Shown: piece after piece, positions 1 to 4,924 of the stretch | Numbering within the stretch: the first letter of the stretch is position 1 | Layout: each line of letters starts with the position of its first letter | From: an uncultured Gemmatimonadota bacterium | Lineage (GTDB): Bacteria; Gemmatimonadota; Gemmatimonadetes; Gemmatimonadales; Gemmatimonadaceae | Direction: 5' to 3' | NCBI GenBank assembly: GCA_946887155.1 | Contig: CAMPKM010000130.1 | Location: forward strand, 1 to 7,428 | DNA: 7,428 bases | Position numbers and translations under genes: made by a program | Notes under the pieces: generated by a model | The model's input: the letters and a program-made list of their open reading frames with translations, nothing else | Databases searched by the model: none | What the model was told of the DNA's origin: nothing

Positions 1-1170
1 GCAGCGGTCAATCGGCCAGTCCCGATTGCGCCGCAGGTCCGTGTACTCGACAGTGGCGGAAATGGCGTCGCGGGAGTGGTGGTGAACTTTGCGGTTGCTA
101 CCGGCGGTGGTTCAGCGGTCGTCGCCAGCGTCACGACGGGCGCTGACGGTAGCGCGACCGTCGGAGCCTGGATACTCGGCCCCACCCCGGGCACCAACAC
201 GCTGACGGCGACGGCCGGTACGCTGGCGCCGGTCACCTTCACGGCGACGGCGTCAGGCGGCACCGCCATCTCGATGCAGCCGGTTTCGCTCGTCACCCAG
301 ACCGGCGCCGCCGGCCAGCAGGCGACCAGCCCGCCTTCGGTGGTCGTGCGCGATGCGTTAGGCAATCCCGTCAGCGGCGTGGCCGTGACGTTTGCGGTGA
401 CCGCCGGATCGGGCGTGCTGCAGGGAGCGAACCAGACCACCAATGCCAATGGCGTTGCCACGGTGACGTCATGGACCTTCGGGGCCGTCGCCGGAGCGAA
501 TACCGTCGTAGCGACTTCGACCGGCCTGCCGAGCGTCACGTTCACCGCGACGACGACCGGAACGCCGGCGGGGATCGCCATCTTTGCCGGAAACAACCCC
601 GCCGCGGTGCAGGGGACGCCGGGCACGACCGCGCCTTCGGTCCGCGTGACGGACGCCAATGGCCAGGGCGTGTCGGGGGTAACGATCAACTTCGCCGTGA
701 CAGCCGGCGGCGGCAGCGTCCAGGGCGCCACCAAGGTGACCGATGCGACCGGCGTAGCAACCGTCGGCGGCTGGACGTTAGGTGGCACCGCCACGCAGAC
801 GCTCACGGCCACCGCGGTAGCGACCGGCCTCACCGGAAATCCGGTGACCTTCTCGGCGTCGGCAGCCACGCAGGTCGTCATCACGCAGCAACCACCGGCC
901 AACGCGAATTCCGGCGCAAATTTCAATGTCACGTTCCAACTGCGTGATGCCGCGGGGACCCTGTCGCCGGTCACCGGCCTCTCCCTGACGATCTCGCTGG
1001 CCAGTGGGGCCGGAACACTCACCGCTGGCGGAACGGGACTCACCGTCAACTCGTCGGCGGGTACGGCCACGTTCAACGTGAACATCACCGGAGCGGGGGG
1101 CGCCCGCACCTTGCGCATCACAGGCGCCGGTGTGGGGAACGTCGTTACCACCACGATCACCATCAACTGA
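1..1170 (+). CDS. Tandem bacterial Ig-like (Big_1-type) repeat surface protein, 5' end missing
   Basis: The frame is open from the first base of the window, so the gene starts upstream; the GTG at 76 is only an internal Val codon. The visible 389 residues hold three similar Ig-like units of about 100 residues (about 1-85, 86-186 and 187-289), then a more divergent Ig-like segment (290-389). Each unit repeats the pattern P-x-V-x-V-x-D...GxxVxGVxVxFAVTAGxG, then G-x-A-T-V-x-x-W and a closing VTFTATA. This is typical of Big_1/invasin-type domains, which form extracellular rods or adhesive stalks. The composition is Ala/Gly/Thr/Val-rich with no cysteine, fitting a secreted beta-sandwich chain. 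The signal peptide would lie outside the window. No enzymatic domain or C-terminal anchor is seen, so attachment to the cell is unknown. It sits 7 bases before a predicted outer-membrane protein, which suggests that the two act together at the envelope. The family call is firm; the adhesive role is inferred. Confidence 0.88.
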   Translation, partial: AAVNRPVPIAPQVRVLDSGGNGVAGVVVNFAVATGGGSAVVASVTTGADGSATVGAWILGPTPGTNTLTATAGTLAPVTFTATASGGTAISMQPVSLVTQTGAAGQQATSPPSVVVRDALGNPVSGVAVTFAVTAGSGVLQGANQTTNANGVATVTSWTFGAVAGANTVVATSTGLPSVTFTATTTGTPAGIAIFAGNNPAAVQGTPGTTAPSVRVTDANGQGVSGVTINFAVTAGGGSVQGATKVTDATGVATVGGWTLGGTATQTLTATAVATGLTGNPVTFSASAATQVVITQQPPANANSGANFNVTFQLRDAAGTLSPVTGLSLTISLASGAGTLTAGGTGLTVNSSAGTATFNVNITGAGGARTLRITGAGVGNVVTTTITIN

Positions 1171-1173
1171 GGA
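1169..1173 (+). promoter_or_regulatory. Ribosome-binding site overlapping the upstream stop codon
   Basis: GAGGA begins inside the TGA stop of the Ig-like gene and lies 4 bases before the ATG at 1178 (10 bases before an alternative ATG at 1184). This supports the 1178 or 1184 start over a GTG at 1130 that would overlap the upstream gene. It also suggests translational coupling. Confidence 0.65.
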
Positions 1174-1177
1174 AATC

Positions 1178-1834
1178 ATGATCATGAACGCGATGGCGAT
1201 CGGCAAACGCCGCGTTATGCAGGTGCTCCTGCCGATGTCGACTCTCGTGGTGTTCAGCACGGCGGTCGAGGCGCAGGCATCGACGGGCGGCTCGACCCGT
1301 ATCACCGCGATCTCCGGGGCGCTGGTGCATGGAAGCGCGGTGGTGGTCGATCCGCAGGGGATCAGCGACACCCGCCTGAGCGCCGGTCCAACGTTCGGCC
1401 TCGACATCCAGAACTCGATGTTTTCGTTCGGCTCGATTTACGCGACCGTCGCCGGTTCGTTCTCGACACTGGAGCACGGCGCCAATCTCAGCGTCTCGGC
1501 CGGACCGGGCTCCAGCGCCGCGACGGTAATTCTTGGCACCGCGGGCCTGGTGATCGAGACCGACTGGTTCGCCGCGCTCCGTCCCACGCTCCGGTTAGGC
1601 GGCGGGGTGAAGGCTTACAGCTTTTCGACGAATGGCGCCTCGTCTTCTGTCGCACTCACTGGTGACATCGGCGCCGGGTTCCGCGGTGGATCCGGAGTGT
1701 TCGAGGTCGCTGGTGAGGTCCGATTCCTGCCCAGCGCGTTCGACCAGGCAAAGATTCCACTGCGTGGATTCAGTCCACAGGACCAGAGTCAATCGGACCT
1801 TTTGTTCACCATCGGCGTGACGATCAGGCCTTAG
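1178..1834 (+). CDS. Small secreted protein, probable outer-membrane beta-barrel
   Basis: This is a 218-residue protein. Its N-terminus is a typical Sec signal: KRR near residues 10-12, a hydrophobic stretch (about VMQVLLPMSTLVVFSTAV), then a probable cleavage site after A-Q-A. The mature part lacks hydrophobic helices. It alternates polar and apolar residues in short Gly/Ser-rich stretches and ends in LLFTIGVTIRP, which resembles a final barrel strand, although the last residue is Pro rather than the usual aromatic. I recognise no named family; 'outer-membrane barrel' is inferred from pattern. The start was chosen at ATG 1178 because GAGGA precedes it; ATG 1184 (6 bases on) is also possible. 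It follows the Ig-like gene by 7 bases and probably shares its transcript. It could anchor or help export the Ig-repeat protein, but nothing in the sequence proves this. A repeat unit begins on the last base of its TAG stop. Confidence 0.75.
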   Translation: MIMNAMAIGKRRVMQVLLPMSTLVVFSTAVEAQASTGGSTRITAISGALVHGSAVVVDPQGISDTRLSAGPTFGLDIQNSMFSFGSIYATVAGSFSTLEHGANLSVSAGPGSSAATVILGTAGLVIETDWFAALRPTLRLGGGVKAYSFSTNGASSSVALTGDIGAGFRGGSGVFEVAGEVRFLPSAFDQAKIPLRGFSPQDQSQSDLLFTIGVTIRP

Positions 1835-1862
1835 TCGCGGGATCCGCGACCTTGGCTTTTTC
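1834..1862 (+). terminator. Possible weak intrinsic terminator after the barrel gene
   Basis: A 7-bp GC-rich stem with a 3-base loop (1834-1850) begins on the stop codon of the barrel gene and is followed by CTTGGCTTTTTC. The T-run starts about 6 bases after the stem, further than in a classic rho-independent terminator, so the call is tentative. The same stem followed by T-rich sequence recurs in unit 2 (2001-2036) and, weaker, in unit 3. Confidence 0.35.
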
Positions 1863-2000
1863 TTGGTCCTTGAGCGGACGAGTCGAAGGGGAATAAAGCC
1901 TGAGTCGCGGATGCCGCAAAGACGGCGGATTGCGCGACGAAGACCCGGGTCGACGTTGAAGGTGGTACCCCCCCCAGAACTATTCGCGAAATTCGTTGTT
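1834..2000. repeat. Repeat unit 1
   Basis: It opens with a perfect 7-bp stem GTCGCGG/CCGCGAC around a GAT loop (1834-1850). A second strong stem-loop at 1904-1938 pairs GTCGCG with CGCGAC, GAT with ATT (one G-T pair) and CCGC with GCGG. That gives 13 pairs with one bulged G on each side and a loop of about 7 bases. The C-run at 1968-1975 is 8 bases long. The unit starts on the final base of the barrel gene's stop codon. Confidence 0.85.
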
Positions 2001-2159
2001 GTCGCGGTATCCGCGACCCAAGTTTTTGGTTTTTGAGCAACGCCGAAAGGCCATGAAACCTGAGCCGCAGATGCCGCGAAAGCGGCGGATTGCGCGAAGA
2101 AACCCGGGTCGACGTTGAAGGTGGTACTCCTCCCAGAACTATTCGCGAAATCCGTGGTT
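2001..2159. repeat. Repeat unit 2 (divergent copy)
   Basis: The opening stem is kept as GTCGCGG/CCGCGAC with a TAT loop (2001-2017), followed by T-rich sequence. The middle stem-loop has changed: at 2073-2086 it is a perfect 5-bp GCCGC/GCGGC stem closed by a GAAA tetraloop, while the outer GTCGCG/CGCGAC pairing of units 1 and 3 is largely lost. The C-run is interrupted (CTCCTCCC, 2127-2134). The region between about 2018 and 2062 differs most from the other copies. Confidence 0.85.
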
Positions 2160-2324
2160 TTCGCGGGATTCGCGACCTTGGATTTTCTTGGTTTTTGAGC
2201 GGACGAGTCGAAGGGAAATAAGGCCTGAGTCGCGGATGCCGCAAAAACGGCGGATTGCGCGACGAAGACCCGAGTCGACGTTGAAGGTGGTACCCCCCCA
2301 GAACTATTCGCGAAATCCGTTGTT
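2160..2324. repeat. Repeat unit 3, overlapping the YdeI-family gene end
   Basis: It is close to unit 1. The opening stem is shortened to TCGCG/CGCGA with a GGATT loop (2161-2175). The middle stem-loop matching unit 1 is at 2229-2263. The C-run at 2293-2299 is 7 bases. Its right end codes for the last six residues and stop of the - strand YdeI-family gene (2304-2324). Confidence 0.85.
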
Positions 2325-2918
2325 GTCCTTTTTCCTCGGCGCCAGCAGTCCAATGCGCCGGCCGGCCGCGGAGTCAGCGATGACCTCCTCGAGCCGGCGC
2401 TGGCGTGTGGCGTCCTGTTTCGCGCTGATGACGTACCACGAAGCGAGGCGTTTGTAGCCGGCAGGTTGCGATTCCCAGAAAGACCACGCCTTCCGATTGG
2501 CCCGGAACTTCTTCACGGCGTCGGGGCCGAGTTCCGCGATGGACCGATTCTCGAACGAGTACGCTTTCGTGCGGTCGCGCTTTTCGAACACGGCGCGGCC
2601 GGCGTCGGTCATACGTCCGGCGACGGTCAGCTCACCGATCTTCCGGATGTTGACCTGACTCCAGATGCTCGTCGGCCGCCGGGGCGTGACGCGCTGCTTG
2701 AAGGACTCAGCGTCGATGCTTTTCCGGATGCCGTCGATCCAACCGAAGCATAACGACTCATCGACAGTCTGCTCCCACGTCAGGCTCGGCTTACCCGTGG
2801 CCTTTCTGTAGAAGCCGATCCAGAGCTCTTTCGCCGAGGTGTGGTTCTTCTCCAGCCACTTGCGATAGTCCGCCGGGCCCTTGAAGAAGATCGGGTTGTC
2901 TTCAGAACCCTTCTTCAT
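2304..2918 (-). CDS. YdeI/OmpD-associated family protein
   Basis: This 204-residue cytoplasmic-type protein has no signal peptide or membrane segment. It shows the family's hallmark blocks: an N-terminal F-x-x-x-x-D-Y-R-x-W-L-E-K-N-H segment (residues 12-26), ELWIGFYRKATGKPSLTW (31-48), DESLCFGWIDG (53-63), TPRRPTSIWSQVN (78-90), and a C-terminal SAKQDATRQRRLEEVI...AAGRRIG (165-190). The family is linked to YdeI/OmdA proteins reported to affect resistance to some bacteriocins or peptides; the biochemical role is unknown, so no specific function is claimed. The ATG at 2918 lies 9 bases after the stop of the zinc-ribbon gene; no clear Shine-Dalgarno is visible, so coupling to that gene is likely. 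Oddly, the last six residues (NNGFRE) and the TAG stop are encoded by the tandem repeat array rather than by family-typical sequence. Confidence 0.9.
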   Translation of the reverse strand: MKKGSEDNPIFFKGPADYRKWLEKNHTSAKELWIGFYRKATGKPSLTWEQTVDESLCFGWIDGIRKSIDAESFKQRVTPRRPTSIWSQVNIRKIGELTVAGRMTDAGRAVFEKRDRTKAYSFENRSIAELGPDAVKKFRANRKAWSFWESQPAGYKRLASWYVISAKQDATRQRRLEEVIADSAAGRRIGLLAPRKKDNNGFRE

Positions 2919-2927
2919 GACCAGTCG

Positions 2928-3149
2928 TCATTCGACCACGGCGTTGGCGTACGATTCCAGGTATCCGCACCGATCGCAGCGATAGGTAATGACCTGGTAC
3001 GCCTCGCGCCCTCTCGTCTTGAGGCCGAGCCAGAAGCTCTTGACCGGTTCGCCCTCGACCCACTTCTGCTGCATCTGCGCGTTGGCGTCGCCGCGGTCGA
3101 GGACAAATCCTTCGGACATCCTGCCGCGGCATCGTGGACACTCCTTCAT
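2928..3149 (-). CDS. Small zinc-ribbon protein (DUF6487-like)
   Basis: This 73-residue protein has two CxxC knuckles: CPRC at residues 4-7 and CDRC at 58-61. They are separated by a conserved-looking core, KWVEGEPVKSFWLGLKTRGRE, of which residues 29-48 are the recognisable part. The C-terminus is CGYLESYA. The arrangement matches my memory of the DUF6487 family of short putative zinc-binding proteins, whose function is not known. The start chosen is the ATG at 3149; an in-frame TTG two codons upstream (3155) is possible but has no better ribosome-binding site. It lies 12 bases after the GH109 gene and 9 bases before the YdeI-family gene, so the three are probably co-transcribed. The four cysteines likely bind one zinc ion (inference from pattern). 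Confidence 0.8.
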   Translation of the reverse strand: MKECPRCRGRMSEGFVLDRGDANAQMQQKWVEGEPVKSFWLGLKTRGREAYQVITYRCDRCGYLESYANAVVE

Positions 3150-3161
3150 CTGCAATCGGGA

Positions 3162-4526
3162 TCAGAGGGTTCGTCGTGAATCACGCCACTTTCCCCGCGT
3201 GAAGTCCGGAAAATCAACCGACCTTCCGCGATTTGCAACCGAACGCTCGGAGAGGGGACCCGGTGCGCTCCAGGCGGCGGCATCGTACACGTCCATGTCG
3301 GGCGGCAGTCCCTCCCGCATGCACTGCACCAGGCGCCACGCCATCACGTAATCCATGCCGCCGTGCCCTCCGCTGCGTGCCTTGTCGCCTAACGTGCGCC
3401 AGAGCGGATGTTCGTGCTCGGCGCGGTATTCGTCGATTGCCGTCCAGCGATGGTTGGGCTGCGGGCTGTCGAAATAGATCCGTGGCGGGTAGTCCTCGAA
3501 AATGCCCTTCGTCCCCTGCACGCTGTTGATCCGGCTGTAGGGGCGCGGGCTGGTAACGTCGTGCTCCAGCAGGATGACGCGGCCCTTTGCCGTCCGAATG
3601 AGCGATCGATTCAAGTCACCATTCACGTACTGCTCGCGCCAGCGCGGTGACTCCTTCGGCTCGTGGGCCTCACGCCATTCGCTCAGGCCGAATTCCTCCG
3701 TGCTCATCGAGACGAGGAAGTCGAACCGGTCGCCCCGGTTCACGTCCATATAGAGGGCGACCGGGCCGAGGCCGTGCGTCGGGTACAGGTTGCCGTTCCG
3801 CTTCGTGTGCGCATCGCGGCGCCAGAGCCCTTCGTCCTTCGTTTCCCAGAGGATGGAACGCAGGTCGTGGTTGTAGGCCGCGCCGCCGGCCTTGATCTCG
3901 CCGAACAGGCCGGCGCGCACCATCTGCAGGACGAGCAGCTCGTTGTAACCATAGTTGCAGTTCTCGAGCAGCATGCAGTGCCGCCGCGTTCGTTCCGAGG
4001 TGTCGACGAGCTTCCAGCAATCGTCGATGGTGTAGGCAGCCGGGACTTCGGTCGCGGCGTGCTTCCCGGCACTCATGGCCGCCAGGCACACGGGAACATG
4101 GAGGGGCCAGGGTGTGGCGGTGTAGACGAGGTCGATGTCGTCCCGCCTGACGAGTTCCTCGAACGCGCGATCGCCGCTGGTGAACACGGCCGGCTCGTAG
4201 TTGTGACCGGCGCGTTTCATCATCTGCTTCGCCTGTTCGACCTTTGCCGGAACGATGTCGCAGAGCGCGGTGATGCGGACATTGTCGACGCCCAGCCATT
4301 CGTTCAGCAGGCTCCGTCCACGCAGGCCGGTCCCGACGATGCCGATGCGAACGGTGTCGCGTTGCTCGAACGGGACGCCGGCCATCGTGTCGGCAAGTGA
4401 AGCGTGAGTCGTGAATCCTGACTCGAGCAGCGTTCCGGCGGTGGCTTCGTCGACGCCAAGATGGGTGAGCGCGAGACCGGCGCTGGCCGCGGCGGCGGAC
4501 TTGAGGAGGTCACGGCGAGTCGTCAT
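3162..4526 (-). CDS. GH109-type Gfo/Idh/MocA family protein, Tat-exported (putative alpha-N-acetylgalactosaminidase)
   Basis: The protein has 454 residues. It opens with a twin-arginine signal (TTRRDLLK followed by an Ala-rich hydrophobic stretch), so export of a folded, cofactor-loaded enzyme is expected. A Rossmann nucleotide-binding motif GIVGTGLRG is at about 62-70. TATPWPLHVP (136-145), EVPA (160-163) and ENCNYGYNE (188-196) follow, and then YPTHGLGP (248-255). The Y-x-x-H pair there (Tyr248, His251) matches the Tyr/His pair of GH109 enzymes, which cleave terminal alpha-GalNAc using tightly bound NAD+ by a redox-elimination route. The C-terminal GGHGGMDYVM (386-395) is also typical of this group. 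Length is normal for GH109. Other Gfo/Idh/MocA oxidoreductases share the fold, so the exact substrate is inferred. A TTG at 4541 gives a 5-residue longer form, but GGAG before ATG 4526 favours the shorter one. The gene leads a probable three-gene operon. Confidence 0.85.
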   Translation of the reverse strand: MTTRRDLLKSAAAASAGLALTHLGVDEATAGTLLESGFTTHASLADTMAGVPFEQRDTVRIGIVGTGLRGRSLLNEWLGVDNVRITALCDIVPAKVEQAKQMMKRAGHNYEPAVFTSGDRAFEELVRRDDIDLVYTATPWPLHVPVCLAAMSAGKHAATEVPAAYTIDDCWKLVDTSERTRRHCMLLENCNYGYNELLVLQMVRAGLFGEIKAGGAAYNHDLRSILWETKDEGLWRRDAHTKRNGNLYPTHGLGPVALYMDVNRGDRFDFLVSMSTEEFGLSEWREAHEPKESPRWREQYVNGDLNRSLIRTAKGRVILLEHDVTSPRPYSRINSVQGTKGIFEDYPPRIYFDSPQPNHRWTAIDEYRAEHEHPLWRTLGDKARSGGHGGMDYVMAWRLVQCMREGLPPDMDVYDAAAWSAPGPLSERSVANRGRSVDFPDFTRGKWRDSRRTL

Positions 4527-4531
4527 CAGTA

Positions 4532-4535
4532 CTCC
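4532..4535 (-). promoter_or_regulatory. Ribosome-binding site of the GH109-type gene
   Basis: On the - strand GGAG lies 5 bases before ATG 4526. It falls inside the 5-codon extension that a TTG start at 4541 would require, and so decides the start in favour of 4526. No convincing promoter is seen in the short gap (4527-4551) or the adjoining remnant. Confidence 0.7.
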
Positions 4536-4551
4536 ATTCAATCGTCAGGCA

Positions 4552-4914
4552 TCAATGCGGCTTCACTTTCGCCTTCAGGTCGTCGAACCAGTTCAGCACG
4601 ACGATGACCGCTGCCGTCGTGACGCTCATCGGAATGACGCCGGTCGTGCGTTGCGGGTCGGTGGACGACTGTGCCACGACACCCAGCACTCGACCATCCC
4701 GCAGCACGTCGGAGGCTCGGGGCGTGACCGGTGCCGCTACGGGGAAGGTCCGGCGCAAGGGGACCGGGTTCCCGGAATTGAACGGTTGAGTCGTGATCGC
4801 GCGCTTCACGAACTGTCCAACGAGCGGGATGTAGTACAGCTCCTTCATGTCGCGGTCGATGACGGCCAACGGGTATCCGGGGTGGGGTCGCGTGGCAAAT
4901 TTACGACCATCCCT
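4552..4914 (-). pseudogene. Remnant resembling the C-terminal end of a TolB-like beta-propeller (kinase-associated type)
   Basis: An open frame of 120 codons runs from just after a TAA (4915-4917) to a TGA at 4552-4554, with no ATG or GTG start near its upstream end; the first candidate start is a TTG at 4869, without a ribosome-binding site. The text includes RDMKELYYIPLVGQFV, then FNSGNPVPLRRTFPV, ASDVLRDGRVLGV and a terminal IVVLNWFDDLKAKVKPH. This order (D-x-K-E-L-Y-Y, then x-G-x-P-x-P-L, then D-V-x-x-D-G-R, then VVLNWF-x-x-L-K) is how I know the last propeller blade and tail of large TolB/PD40-repeat proteins, often fused to Ser/Thr kinases in Acidobacteria and Gemmatimonadota. Only about the last 115 residues remain, so it is most likely a deletion relic. 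It sits 10 bases after the permease stop. A short expressed protein cannot be excluded. Confidence 0.65.
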
Positions 4915-4924
4915 TTACCGGTAG

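Larger units (their letters stand above)
1834..2324. repeat. Three-copy tandem array of a ~165 bp hairpin-rich repeat
   Basis: The array fills the whole gap between two convergent genes. Its units are 1834-2000 (167 bp), 2001-2159 (159 bp) and 2160-2324 (165 bp). Shared landmarks in order are: a hairpin at the unit start, a T-rich tract, a G/C-rich stem-loop, the segment CCGCGATTGCGCGA-like (GGCGGATTGCGCGA), CGACGTTGAAGGTGGTA, a C-run, and AGAACTATTCGCGAAAT. Units 1 and 3 look about 94% identical by eye; unit 2 is clearly more divergent, mainly in its first half. There are no unique spacers between units, so it is not CRISPR. I do not recognise the family. It could be a dispersed intergenic element, a source of structured RNA, or a bidirectional termination/processing region. 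Confidence 0.9.

Noticed and set aside
1130..1177. GTG start giving a longer barrel protein
   Set aside because: It would overlap the upstream gene by 41 bases and place 16 polar residues before a normal signal peptide; the GAGGA site fits ATG 1178 or 1184.
778..1407. 209-residue - strand ORF opposite the Ig-like and barrel genes
   Set aside because: Arg-rich composition and overlap with two well-supported genes show it is an antisense shadow of GC-rich coding sequence.
1834..2324. CRISPR array
   Set aside because: The units are about 165 bp and directly abutting, with no short repeats alternating with unique spacers and no cas genes.
1834..2324. Insertion sequence or transposon
   Set aside because: No transposase, no terminal inverted repeats at the array edges, and no clear target-site duplication.
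2322..2340. Programmed -1 frameshift at the A-run near the end of the YdeI-family gene
   Set aside because: The run (GGAAAAAGG) does not form a proper X-XXY-YYZ slippery heptamer in the gene's frame, and the product would only read into repeat sequence.
1595..2353. 252-residue - strand protein gene across the repeat array
   Set aside because: It starts inside the YdeI-family gene out of frame, runs antisense into the barrel gene, has no ribosome-binding site, and its repeat units break frame in unit 1. Treated as repeat DNA, not a gene.
3663..4400. 245-residue + strand ORF opposite the GH109-type gene
   Set aside because: It is the mirror frame of a clear enzyme gene with recognisable motifs; no signal of its own.
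4870..4924. Continuation of the permease into the propeller-like fragment (fusion)
   Set aside because: The permease ends with the family's normal C-terminus and a TAG at 4925-4927, and a further TAA lies at 4915-4917.
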